Positions 36,471 to 45,246 of a DNA stretch of 64,000 nucleotides are shown here, piece after piece. Where the stretch lies: positions 682,001 through 746,000 of the forward strand of contig NZ_CP048711.1 of assembly GCF_010669285.1 (NCBI RefSeq), read 5' to 3'. The translations under genes were made by a program, and so were the position numbers. The notes under the pieces are model-generated. The model saw only the letters and a program-made list of their open reading frames with translations, ran no database searches and had not been told where the DNA came from. The stretch is from Kineobactrum salinum (GTDB taxonomy: Bacteria > Pseudomonadota > Gammaproteobacteria > Pseudomonadales > Halieaceae). Positions within the stretch are counted from its first letter, which is position 1. Every line of letters begins with the position of its first letter.

Positions 36471-36515
36471 GTGCTTCGATAGCCGCTACTACCGTTGCCT
36501 CAGGTGAGACTCTCC
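36471..36515 (+). repeat. Dispersed direct repeat, copy 2
   Basis: Second copy of the repeat at 26430-26475, same orientation (GTGCTTCGATAGCCGCT, CCGTTGCCTCAG, GTGAGACTCTC). It lies in the 181-base gap after the MFS gene, which contains nothing else recognisable. Confidence 0.6.
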
Positions 36516-36584
36516 GGACCGGATGTGGCGCATCGCCGTTTATGCGCAACAGTCCAGCGACTCCGTCGCGATCAGTATCGGCAA

Positions 36585-36941
36585 CTACTCCCTGGCAAGG
36601 GCTCCCACCAGATAGTCCTCGAGCATGCCCCATGCCACCGGACTGTGATCGCGGCCATAGCCCTTGGTGCGCATACCTTCGGTGGCCTCGCGCCCGCACC
36701 ACGGCAGCAGGACGGCTGCCGGCGTGGGGTGCTTGGGCAAATACGCGCTAACATCGTAGACTTTGCCCTCGATCGCCATCCAGCAATCCTCCTCGTTTTT
36801 GTGGGCCGCCAGCTCATCAAGGCTGATGGCGGCCCGTCCCTCTCCCGCAGCGACAGGATCCGTAGCCAGAGCCTGCAGCGCAACCAGAGTGCCGACGCTG
36901 GACCAGAACGCAATAAATGCTGAGTAACACAGTTTTTTCAT
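36585..36941 (-). CDS. Exported cytochrome b5-like heme protein
   Basis: 118 residues with a signal segment (YSAFIAFWSSVGTLVALQALA). The rest is a cytochrome b5 fold: ISLDELAAHKNEEDCWMAI then GKVYDVSAYLPKHPTPA, where the first axial His sits in HPTP instead of the usual HPGG, and the second His probably in GRDHSP. Its start overlaps the stop of the flavocytochrome gene (ATGA), so the two products likely form one electron-transfer chain, with the flavocytochrome passing electrons across the inner membrane to this periplasmic heme protein (inference). Confidence 0.85.
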   Translation of the reverse strand: MKKLCYSAFIAFWSSVGTLVALQALATDPVAAGEGRAAISLDELAAHKNEEDCWMAIEGKVYDVSAYLPKHPTPAAVLLPWCGREATEGMRTKGYGRDHSPVAWGMLEDYLVGALARE

Positions 36942-38242
36942 AACAGGTCAAACTCCTCACTGTGGAAATGATGACGCGGCACACCCGCAGCCAACGCAAT
37001 CTGGCGAACCAGGCCATTGAGAGGGCCGGGGCCACAGGCGTAGACCTGGCGCTGGGCACAATCGGAACAGTGGTCACGCACAAAGTCTCCGGCTAGCGGG
37101 CCGTGTTTGTAAAAGTAGTGCATGGTCAGACTAAATCCGGGAATCCTGGAACTGAACCGGCGCAACTCATCGCCGAACAGGGCACGAGCCTCATCCTGAA
37201 CACAGTAGATCAAATGCATGTCCACCGCTTCGCCGCGAACCGCCAGCTCCCGGGCACGCCCGAGAAAAGGCGTGATGCCGATACCGCCGGCCACCCACAG
37301 CTCACTGTCGCGATTGTGAACCGGGAAAAAAGCGCCATAGGGGCCCATGATCCGCACCTCGCTGCCGTGCGCAATGGCCCCGATGGCACGGCTGGCGTCG
37401 CCGAGGTCCTTGATGGCAATGCGCAGTCCGGACTCGCCGGGCGCGGAAGACAGGGTGTAGGGGTGCTCCTCCCGGTAGCCGGCCTGCAGTTTGCTGTCGT
37501 AGGGGGTGAGATAGACAAACTGCCCCGCCTGGTAGCGCAGCGCTTTGCCTACCGGTTCCAGGCTGAGTTCCACCACATTGTTGGCGGGTCTGGCCACTCC
37601 GGTTACGGTGTAGCGGTGCTGGGCGGCACGGCGGGCAAATACCAGGCCATAGCTCAGCGCCGCGATAGCAGCGCCGGCCAGGACCAGCCAGATCAGGGTG
37701 GACCACGGTTCGGCAGTGGTGCGCGCCAGCATGAAGGTATGAGCCAGAGCCAGTAGCGCCGCCACACCGGACAGCTTGTGCAGCGATTTCCAGCGCTGGT
37801 AATGGGGCGCACCAAAAAAGGAAAAGCTGGGGGCCAGAAATACCATCATCAACAGCAGGGCGCCCCATCCCAGCCCGACAGCAACCCCTGAGGGATACAG
37901 CACCGCCACCGCCGTCGCCAGGGAGACCTGCGACGCCGCCAGCGCCAGCAGCAGGGGATGGGCGAGCAACAGCAAAAACGAGATTGCGCCCATCAAATGA
38001 TGGATGTGCCACAGCGTGGTTAGTCCACCGAACAGACGATCAAAGCCGGGGATGCGAAAACTGACAATGGCAGTTACCAGCAGCAATCCCAGGCCGCCAA
38101 TGCCGGTGAGCCGTCCCAGGGCGTTGAGCACTCCACCAGCGGTATCAAAGGTGCCGGCAGGCAGGGACCCAAGCGCGATCAGCGCCGGCAGCACGCCGAG
38201 CAACCACAACAGGGCATGTGACATCCATCTGTACATCGCCAT
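36938..38242 (-). CDS. Ferric-reductase-like transmembrane flavoprotein (FRD/FNR type)
   Basis: 434 residues. Residues ~1-205 contain six membrane helices of the ferric-reductase/NOX type with His pairs for heme (TLWHIHHLMG, LLLAHPLLL, WKSLHKLSG, LALAHTFM). Residues ~212-434 are a ferredoxin-reductase module: FAD site YQAGQFVYL with HPYTLSSAP, NAD(P)H site LWVAGGIGITPFLG and YACGPGPL. It moves electrons from cytoplasmic NAD(P)H to the outer face of the membrane. The next, overlapping gene encodes a cytochrome b5-like acceptor. The terminal electron acceptor is unknown. Confidence 0.9.
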   Translation of the reverse strand: MAMYRWMSHALLWLLGVLPALIALGSLPAGTFDTAGGVLNALGRLTGIGGLGLLLVTAIVSFRIPGFDRLFGGLTTLWHIHHLMGAISFLLLLAHPLLLALAASQVSLATAVAVLYPSGVAVGLGWGALLLMMVFLAPSFSFFGAPHYQRWKSLHKLSGVAALLALAHTFMLARTTAEPWSTLIWLVLAGAAIAALSYGLVFARRAAQHRYTVTGVARPANNVVELSLEPVGKALRYQAGQFVYLTPYDSKLQAGYREEHPYTLSSAPGESGLRIAIKDLGDASRAIGAIAHGSEVRIMGPYGAFFPVHNRDSELWVAGGIGITPFLGRARELAVRGEAVDMHLIYCVQDEARALFGDELRRFSSRIPGFSLTMHYFYKHGPLAGDFVRDHCSDCAQRQVYACGPGPLNGLVRQIALAAGVPRHHFHSEEFDLL

Positions 38243-38428
38243 TTATTCCCGGGAAGCCATGTGGAGATACTACTCGAATTGAAGCCACTGTTACACCGTC
38301 GCCGGACAGACGGGCCGGAACCGGGTCCCGGGACTGTGTTTAGATGAACAAGAATTCATCTGTCACAAACCTTCAGGTTAACCCGCGCTTGCTAGACTTC
38401 TATGGCAACCAACCACCGGAGTACATCG

Positions 38429-39694
38429 ATGAACATAGTAAACAAAATACTGTTGCTGTCAGCCGTGCCATGCCTGCTTCTTGCGGCAGGCACGCAGGTG
38501 CAGGCGGAGAAAGCACAGCAGGTGATATCCTTCTCGGTATTTGGCGATCATGGCGTCATCCCCTTCTACGACACGCTCGATGATGACGAAGAGCCGTTCA
38601 CAACCCTCAATGAGTACCTTGAAGATCAGGTCAACGATCACCTTGAAAAGAACCGCAGCATGGCAGGTTTCTCGCCCACGCCAGCCACCTTCGAACCAGC
38701 GCATGGAAGCTGGGTTCCGGCCAGCGGAATGTACCCGGTAGCCTGGGCGCAGCAGGAACACTGCAAGCGCAGAGCGTGCGATTTTGCCATCATGCTGGGT
38801 GATAACATGTATCCCGACGGTGCCACATTGGGAACAGATGGCGTGGATGACCGGCGCCGTTTCAGGGAGATGCTGGATCAGCCCTACGGCAAATTCGGTG
38901 CAGGGGTTCCCGATTTCACCATATATTCCATGTTGGGGAATCACGATTGGCGTGGTAGCCGTGAGAGTGCTGTGGCGCAGATGGAATACCTGCAGCAACA
39001 TCCGAACTTCTATATGCCAGATTTTTTCTACAAGGTTTCACCGCCCGGATTTGAGGGTGAGGTGGAGATATTTGTAATCGACACCGAGATGCTACTGGCC
39101 AGCTCGACGGTCAAGCAAGAGGAGTATGACCTCGACGGCAATGAAATCGACACCGGCAGGCTCGAACACTCGCCCGACCACGTAAAATTCAAAACAGCCG
39201 AAGAACGCAACATGGTGGCCTGGCTGGAACGGTCGCTGAAAAGCTCGAACGCCAGGTGGAAGCTCGTGGCTGCTCACCATCCCCTCTGGTCTGGCGGCGG
39301 CAGCAAGTTCGAAAAGGCGCGGACGCTGCGCAAGCTGTATATGCCGATCCTCTGCCGCCATGCAGACGCCTATTTCAATGGCGATGATCACACCATGGAA
39401 GCCTGGGCTGATGACTGCACAGGCGTCGAAGATGCTCTCGAGCCGCCGTTGCCGCTGCTGACCTCGGGCGCGGCGGGCAAACAGCGGACCATTCACCCCG
39501 CCTTTATCAAGCAACAGGAAAGGAATTATCCGGGCCTTACCAAGCTGTTCTCAAAAGGTCAGACCTGGGGCTTCATGCATGCGCGAATTGAAGGCGATGA
39601 ACTCACGGTTCAAATCCTCACGACGCCCAATGACATGAGTGGCCGGCCAATTGTCGAGGCGGAATTCAGCTTCCCCCGACGCAGTGTTAACTGA
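38429..39694 (+). CDS. Secreted metallophosphoesterase (purple-acid-phosphatase-like)
   Basis: 421 residues from ATG 38429 (GGAG nine bases upstream), giving a clear signal peptide (NKILLLSAVPCLLLAAG to about residue 27). Calcineurin-like motifs in order: SVFGDHG, IMLGDNMYPDGA, MLGNHDWRG, KLVAAHHPLWSGG and FNGDDHTME, which supply the dinuclear metal ligands. The arrangement is like tartrate-resistant acid phosphatases. It would release phosphate from esters outside the cytoplasm. It stands alone; no Pho box was recognised upstream. Confidence 0.88.
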   Translation: MNIVNKILLLSAVPCLLLAAGTQVQAEKAQQVISFSVFGDHGVIPFYDTLDDDEEPFTTLNEYLEDQVNDHLEKNRSMAGFSPTPATFEPAHGSWVPASGMYPVAWAQQEHCKRRACDFAIMLGDNMYPDGATLGTDGVDDRRRFREMLDQPYGKFGAGVPDFTIYSMLGNHDWRGSRESAVAQMEYLQQHPNFYMPDFFYKVSPPGFEGEVEIFVIDTEMLLASSTVKQEEYDLDGNEIDTGRLEHSPDHVKFKTAEERNMVAWLERSLKSSNARWKLVAAHHPLWSGGGSKFEKARTLRKLYMPILCRHADAYFNGDDHTMEAWADDCTGVEDALEPPLPLLTSGAAGKQRTIHPAFIKQQERNYPGLTKLFSKGQTWGFMHARIEGDELTVQILTTPNDMSGRPIVEAEFSFPRRSVN

Positions 39695-39809
39695 GCAACT
39701 CAAAGGCAGATCTGATCAATTCGGGAGTGCCTCAGCACCACCGAATTGAACAGAGGTGCCTTAAATGACAAGCTCCAGGGCCCTTCTGGGCATGGGGGTT
39801 CCCCACCCG

Positions 39810-39849
39810 CTGGCGTAGTGTATGGCAACACTACAACAACAGACGCCAG
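39810..39849 (+). promoter_or_regulatory. Nested inverted repeat in the leader of the TonB receptor gene
   Basis: An inner dyad TAGTGTATGGCAACACTA (39816-39833) is enclosed by CTGGCG and CGCCAG arms (39810-39815, 39844-39849), ending one base before the ribosome site of the receptor gene. It could be a repressor operator or a leader hairpin that controls access to the ribosome site. Confidence 0.4.
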
Positions 39850-39859
39850 GGGAAGAAAC

Positions 39860-42166
39860 ATGTCAGCACCACACAATCGCGGCACTGTGTTCCGCAAAAA
39901 GCGCAGCGCTCTGGCCATCGCCGGCGGCCTGGGCCTGAGTATCGGTGCCGGTGCCGCCGGCGCGGCGCTGGAAGAGGTCGTCGTCACCGCCCAGAAGCGG
40001 CAGGAGAGCCTGCAGGACACCCCGATCGCGGTATCCGCTTTTACCGCCACGGCGATCCAGGACAAGGGCATCCAGAATATCGCCGAGGTGGCCGCGTTTA
40101 CGCCCAACCTGGTATTCGACACCACCTCCCCGGTCAGCGGTCTGTCCTCCGGCGCGGTGGTCTTTATCCGCGGTATCGGCAATACCGACTTCAGTCTCAC
40201 CACCGACCCGGGAGTGGGCACCTATATCGACGGCGTCTATATGTCGCGCTCCGCCGGCGGGGTATTGGATGTGCTGGATGTAGAGCGCATCGAGGTACTG
40301 CGCGGCCCCCAGGGTACGCTGTTCGGCCGCAATACCATCGGTGGCGCCATCAGCATCACCTCGCGCAAGCCGGCCGATACCCTGCAGGGCATGCTGGAGC
40401 TCACGGCCGGCAACTTCGACCGGCGCGATGCCCGCGGCTCCATCGATATACCGCTGACGGCGCGGCTGCGCTCCACCTTCGCGGTCTCGAGCAAGCAGCG
40501 CGACGGTTATGTGGACCGGGTGCTGATCGGCGACAAGCTCGGCGACGAGGACCAGCTGGCGCTGCGCGGCACCCTCGTATTCGACGCCAGCGATGCCCTG
40601 GAATTCCAGCTCAGCCTGGACCACACCCGCATTGATGAACAGAGCGCCGGCTCCAGCCTCGCGGGCTTTACGCCCGGCGCGGGCACCGTCGGCTGGAGCC
40701 TGGCCAATTTCGGCGATGTCGGCCAGGGCCTGACGGCACTGTCCCAGTATGTGGCGAGTGACCGGGACCGCAGCTTCGCCACCGGACGCAGCGGCACCAG
40801 GCTGGATATCACTGGCGGCTCGCTGATCACCTCGCTGCGCTTGGGCAACGCCGACCTGAAGTACACCGTGGCACTGCGGGAAACCGATGGCGAATTTTTC
40901 CGCGACCCGGACAACTCCCCCGAGGTGATTACCGAGACCCTGAACCCGGACTACGACCACCGCCAGCTCAGTCACGAGCTGCAACTCACCGGCACTGCCC
41001 TGGACGACCGCCTGCAATACATCGCCGGCCTGTACTGGTTCGAGGAAGAAGGCACCGACAACGTCTTCGTCCGCGTGCACCTGCCCACCCCCGATCTGGG
41101 CGCCGGCTTTCCCGCGGTGATCAGCAACTTCGCCGATGTGGACAACAACAGCGAGGCCGCCTATCTGCAGTTGGGCTGGTCCCTCAACGACCGCTGGTCG
41201 GTAACGGGCGGGGTGCGCCATACCCGGGACGAAAAGCGCTTCGACTACACCCAGTATATCGGCGCCGATCTCGATGGCGGTCCGCTGCCCTTCTTCCCCG
41301 GCGCGGTCAATGAAGAGGGTGTGTTCAGCCCCGGCCTGGCGCCGCTGGTGGGCGACGGCAGCGGCTCCACCCGCGACGCCTTCGAGGAGACCACTTACAA
41401 GCTGGGGCTGGAAGCGACCCTGGAGGATGGCACTCTGCTCTACTACAGCTTCTCCCAGGGCTTCAAAAGTGGCGGTTTCGTGCTGCGCTATGTGGAGGCG
41501 GTGCCGGCTATTCGCAGCTTCGAACCGGAGACGCTGGACAGCCACGAAGTAGGCCTGAAATGGCAGAGCGCGAACGATCGGCTGCGGCTCAACGCGGCGC
41601 TGTTCCACGCCGACTACGACCAGGTGCAGGTGACCTTTTTCGACAGCCTGGGCGGCCCCATCACCGCCAACGCCGGCACCGTGGATATCCACGGCCTGGA
41701 GCTGGAACTGACGGCCATGCTGGGCGACCGGCTGTTGCTGGAGGCGGGCTATGGCTATATCGATGCCAGCTACGACGAGATCAACCCCATCCCCGGCCTG
41801 TCGCTGGCCATCGATGAAACCGCGAAGCTGGTCAATACCCCCGAGCAGACCTTCAACCTGGGCCTGGAATACAGCTGGCCCCGGGCGGGCAATGAATGGG
41901 TAGTGCGGGTCGACTACAGCTATTCCGACGACGTGCACAATGACTCGCAGAATTCGCCCTTCCTGTTCCAGCGCGCCTACGACAACTGGAACGCGTCGCT
42001 GCGCTATTCCATCGGCGAACGCATCGACCTGGTGCTGTTCGGCAAGAACCTGGCGGACGAGCGCTACATCGAAAGCGGGGATTCCAATTTCGGCCTGGGC
42101 TTCCACGAGGCCAATTACAACCGGCCGCGGGAATATGGCATCACCGCGAGGTACCGGTTCCTGTGA
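39860..42166 (+). CDS. TonB-dependent receptor upstream of the nitrilase genes
   Basis: 768 residues from ATG 39860 (AGGGGAAG six bases upstream); the frame extends to 39746 without support. Signal region (LAIAGGLGLSIGAGAAGA), TonB box LEEVVVTAQKRQESL, plug with IEVLRGPQGTLFGRNTIGG, barrel ending ITARYRFL. No STN domain. The nitrilase start lies only 44 bases after its stop, so receptor, nitrilase, aldoxime dehydratase and AraC gene look like one operon; the receptor may import an aldoxime, nitrile or a conjugate of one (inference). Confidence 0.92.
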   Translation: MSAPHNRGTVFRKKRSALAIAGGLGLSIGAGAAGAALEEVVVTAQKRQESLQDTPIAVSAFTATAIQDKGIQNIAEVAAFTPNLVFDTTSPVSGLSSGAVVFIRGIGNTDFSLTTDPGVGTYIDGVYMSRSAGGVLDVLDVERIEVLRGPQGTLFGRNTIGGAISITSRKPADTLQGMLELTAGNFDRRDARGSIDIPLTARLRSTFAVSSKQRDGYVDRVLIGDKLGDEDQLALRGTLVFDASDALEFQLSLDHTRIDEQSAGSSLAGFTPGAGTVGWSLANFGDVGQGLTALSQYVASDRDRSFATGRSGTRLDITGGSLITSLRLGNADLKYTVALRETDGEFFRDPDNSPEVITETLNPDYDHRQLSHELQLTGTALDDRLQYIAGLYWFEEEGTDNVFVRVHLPTPDLGAGFPAVISNFADVDNNSEAAYLQLGWSLNDRWSVTGGVRHTRDEKRFDYTQYIGADLDGGPLPFFPGAVNEEGVFSPGLAPLVGDGSGSTRDAFEETTYKLGLEATLEDGTLLYYSFSQGFKSGGFVLRYVEAVPAIRSFEPETLDSHEVGLKWQSANDRLRLNAALFHADYDQVQVTFFDSLGGPITANAGTVDIHGLELELTAMLGDRLLLEAGYGYIDASYDEINPIPGLSLAIDETAKLVNTPEQTFNLGLEYSWPRAGNEWVVRVDYSYSDDVHNDSQNSPFLFQRAYDNWNASLRYSIGERIDLVLFGKNLADERYIESGDSNFGLGFHEANYNRPREYGITARYRFL

Positions 42167-42210
42167 ACAACGGCCACAGCGGGATCAAGAATCAACTCGA
42201 GGAGAGCAGC

Positions 42211-43248
42211 ATGCAACTGAACTACAAGGCCGCCGTGGTACAGGCCGCACCGGTATTCATGGACCTGGAGGGCTGCGTCGACAAGGCCGTCGGCCTGATC
42301 GAACAGGCGGCCCGCCAGGGCGCCAGCATCATTGCCTTTCCGGAGTGCTGGTTTCCCGGCTATCCCTGGTGGGTCTGGCTGGCGGCCACCGCCCACAATC
42401 TGAAATATTTCCAGCAATACCACGCCAACAGCATGGTGGTGGGCGGCCCGGCCTGCCAGCGGCTGGCCGTGGCGGCGCGCGACAACCGCATCTTTGTCTC
42501 CGCCGGCATCAGCGAGCGCGACCACGGTTCCCTGTATATCGCGCAACTGCTGTTCGACGACCGCGGCGAACTGCTGCAGGCACGGCGCAAACTAAAACCC
42601 ACCCATATGGAGCGCACAGTGTACGGCGAGGGCGATGGCAGCGACCTGGTCGTACTGGAGACCCCGCTGGGCCGCATCGGCCAGCTCTGTTGCTGGGAGC
42701 ACCTGCAGCCGCTGACCCGCTACGCGATGTACAGTCTGCACGAGCAGGTGCATGTCGCCGCCTGGCCCTCGTTCAGCTGCTACCCCCAGGCCTTTGCGCT
42801 GGGGCCGGAGGCCAACAAGGCGTTGTCGCTGGTCTATGCACTGGAGGGGCAGTGCTTCGTGCTGGCGCCCTGCGGGGTGATTTCGCCCGAGATGATCGAG
42901 CGGCTGGTGGAAACCGAGGCGCAGGCGGAGCTGATCAATGCCGGCGGCGGCCATGCCCAGATCTACGCGCCGGACGGCCGCCCGCTCTGCGAGCCGCTGG
43001 AGGAGCATGCGGAGGGCCTGCTGTTGGCGCAGCTTGATCTGGAGGCCATCGCCATCGCCAAGTCCTTCGCCGACCCGGTCGGGCACTATTCCCGCCCCGA
43101 CGTCACCCGTCTGTTGCTCAACCGCAGGCCGCAACCGCCAGTGGAGGCATTTACAGCGGACCCCGATGAGGCGATTATCGAGGCTTGCGAACCGCCGGCA
43201 GACACCGCGGCAACAGCCGCCCGGCACCAGGCCCCAGGAGCGAACTGA
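42211..43248 (+). CDS. Nitrilase (carbon-nitrogen hydrolase)
   Basis: 345 residues from ATG 42211 (GAGGAG six bases upstream); a GTG at 42163 overlapping the receptor stop has no ribosome site. The catalytic triad of true nitrilases is complete: Glu45 in FPECWFPGYPWW, Lys127 in RRKLKPTHMER, Cys161 in LCCWEH. The YPWWVW and CWEHLQPLTRY segments are typical of nitrilases that convert nitriles directly to carboxylic acid plus ammonia, rather than of amidases. It is directly followed by an aldoxime dehydratase, which would supply the nitrile. Confidence 0.93.
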   Translation: MQLNYKAAVVQAAPVFMDLEGCVDKAVGLIEQAARQGASIIAFPECWFPGYPWWVWLAATAHNLKYFQQYHANSMVVGGPACQRLAVAARDNRIFVSAGISERDHGSLYIAQLLFDDRGELLQARRKLKPTHMERTVYGEGDGSDLVVLETPLGRIGQLCCWEHLQPLTRYAMYSLHEQVHVAAWPSFSCYPQAFALGPEANKALSLVYALEGQCFVLAPCGVISPEMIERLVETEAQAELINAGGGHAQIYAPDGRPLCEPLEEHAEGLLLAQLDLEAIAIAKSFADPVGHYSRPDVTRLLLNRRPQPPVEAFTADPDEAIIEACEPPADTAATAARHQAPGAN

Positions 43249-43250
43249 GC

Positions 43251-44275
43251 ATGCCCAGAAACAGTATGCCGCCCAACTGGCAGCCGCCCGCCCCGCCTGG
43301 CAATCGGTGTGGCAGGATCCGGCAGATCCGCTGGTTTCGGCCTTCTTCGGCCTGCAGGGCGACGATCCGGCACCACTGGACGCATGGGTCCGCGACGCGC
43401 TGCAGGGCGGGCTGGGGCCGCTGACAGTGGAGCGCGGCAGCTTCCGCGACCGGGCCGGCGTCAACAATTATCTGTACATTGCCTACTGGCGCGAATCGGT
43501 CTACCGGCAGTGGTGGCGCGACCACGCTGCCTGGTGGGACAGCGAGCAGCGCCTGTGCGATGGCGTGGGCTACTGGCGCGAAATCATCCTCAGCCCGCTG
43601 GAGCGGCTGGAGACGCTGCATTCGACGCCCACCCCCTACGGCGCCGGGGTCTGCGCGGCGGGCGTGGAGGGGCCGATCCTGGAACACGGCTATGCCGGTG
43701 GCGCCAGGGATCGCATTCCGCTGTCCGCCAGCAATGCCCTGCGCCAGAGCGCCCCCATCGACCAGCCGCTGGCCGCGATTACCGGCAGCGACCCGCGGCG
43801 GATACGGGTCGCGGCACCCGAGAACATGTGCGTGATACGCTCCGGCCAGAACTGGTCCCACTGCGCACCAGCGGAAAAAGCCCACTACCTGGAACAGGTG
43901 CAACCCGTCCTGCTGGAGGGCATGCGCTTCCTGCGTGACAACCCCGTCGCCAGTAGCTGTTTTTCCATGCGCTTCGTCAACCAGCACGATGCGCAGTGGC
44001 AGCCACTGGAGGAGAGCTTCGGGCTGGGCTATGCTACCGATATCCACGCCTTCGAGGAATGGGCCAGGGATCATCCTACCCACGTGGCGATATTCGACAG
44101 CTTCCTGCACATGGTGGCGACCTTTGGCGAGACGATGCAGCTGCGGCTGTGGCATGAAGTCAGCGTTCTGCCGCGCGATGGCAGTGAGTTTGAGTATATA
44201 GGTTGCCACCCGCAAACCGGCCTGCTGCGGCATTGCCAAACCCCGCAGGCACCCGGCGCTGCCAGCCAGGAGTAA
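43251..44275 (+). CDS. Aldoxime dehydratase (OxdB-like heme enzyme), frame broken near the 5' end
   Basis: Converts an aldoxime to a nitrile. The main frame reads from about residue 15 on: NNYLYIAYWRE, GYWREIILSPLERLETLHS, APENMCVIRSGQNWSHC, then the proximal heme His in HPTHVAIF and the distal catalytic His in RLWHEVSVLP, 24 residues apart as in OxdB. The natural start is ATG 43251 (GGAG ten bases upstream, two bases after the nitrilase stop), which encodes MPRNSMPPNWQPPAP, a proper family N-terminus, in a different frame. One extra C in the CCCC run at 43291-43294 would join the two as PPAPAWQ. The span is 1,025 bases, one short of a multiple of three. Without the break, the only in-frame ATG is 43166 inside the nitrilase. 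Confidence 0.85.
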
Positions 44276-44282
44276 ACGCACC

Positions 44283-45242
44283 ATGGGCCATGTGATCACC
44301 GACGGCTACCGCAAACACACCGCTGAGCAGCAGCCCGGCGAACGCTTTGCCTATTGGTGTGACGTTATCTGCGACGAATTCGTCAAACTGGACTGCGAAC
44401 CTCGCGGCAAACAGGACTTCGATGGCGAACTGCGCGGCGGTGTCGGCATTGGCAAGCTGCGTTTTTCCGAGGTGATCTCGGACGCCCAGCTCGTCACCCG
44501 CTCCCGCCGCCAGATCGCCCGCTCCGGGGAAGCAGACTTCCTGATCAGCTTCCAGCTGGCCCAGCAGGGATTGATCCAGCAAAGTGGGCGCCGGGCCGTG
44601 CTGAAACCCGGCAACTTCGCCCTCTACGACAGCACCGAGCCCTACTCGCTGACCTTCAGCGAACGCTTCCACCAGTTCGTGGTACAGATGCCCAAGGAAG
44701 TATTGTCGCGGCACCTGATCAACCCGGAGCAATACACCGCCATCGCGGTCTCCGGCAATTCCGGGCTGGGGTCTGTGCTCAGTACCTTCCTGTTTTCACT
44801 GATGAAGGAGCTGGATACGGTCCAGCGGGCACCCGGTGAACTGGCTGAGAACCTGGTCAACATGATTGCGCTGGCCTTCAGTTCCTCGGTGATGCTGGAG
44901 CAGGTCGGCGAACACTCGCTGGCGCGGGAGGCCATCAAGCGCCGTATCCGACAGTATGTCGACAACAACCTGTGCGACCCGCAACTGTGCAACAACCATA
45001 TTGCCGCAGCCCAGGGCATCTCCATCCGCTATCTGCACAAGTTGTTCCAGGATGAAGAGGAAACCCTGCACGCTTTGATCCTGCAGCGGCGGCTGGCAAA
45101 AAGCCGTCAGCTGCTGACCGACCCGGCCTACTGCGGTCACAGCATCGAGTGCATCGCCTACAGTGTCGGCTTTTCCAGCCCGGCGCATTTCTCGCGCGCG
45201 TTCAAGAAGCGATACGACGTCAGTCCCAGTGAGGTGCGCTGA
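44283..45242 (+). CDS. AraC-family regulator (NitR-like)
   Basis: 319 residues from ATG 44283 (AGGAG ten bases upstream, seven bases after the dehydratase stop). N-terminal AraC_binding_2-type sensor (to ~200; GNFALYDSTEPYSLTF), then two helix-turn-helix motifs: IAAAQGISIRYLHKLF and IAYSVGFSSPAHFSRAF, ending KKRYDVSPSEVR. Regulators of this type activate nitrilase/aldoxime dehydratase genes in other bacteria in response to nitriles or aldoximes. Its position as last gene of the operon suggests autoregulation. Confidence 0.9.
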   Translation: MGHVITDGYRKHTAEQQPGERFAYWCDVICDEFVKLDCEPRGKQDFDGELRGGVGIGKLRFSEVISDAQLVTRSRRQIARSGEADFLISFQLAQQGLIQQSGRRAVLKPGNFALYDSTEPYSLTFSERFHQFVVQMPKEVLSRHLINPEQYTAIAVSGNSGLGSVLSTFLFSLMKELDTVQRAPGELAENLVNMIALAFSSSVMLEQVGEHSLAREAIKRRIRQYVDNNLCDPQLCNNHIAAAQGISIRYLHKLFQDEEETLHALILQRRLAKSRQLLTDPAYCGHSIECIAYSVGFSSPAHFSRAFKKRYDVSPSEVR

Positions 45243-45246
45243 CGGA

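Noticed and set aside
39863-42106. 747-codon leftward open frame
   Set aside because: Exactly antisense to the TonB receptor; it arises from GC-rich third positions and has no family resemblance or ribosome site.
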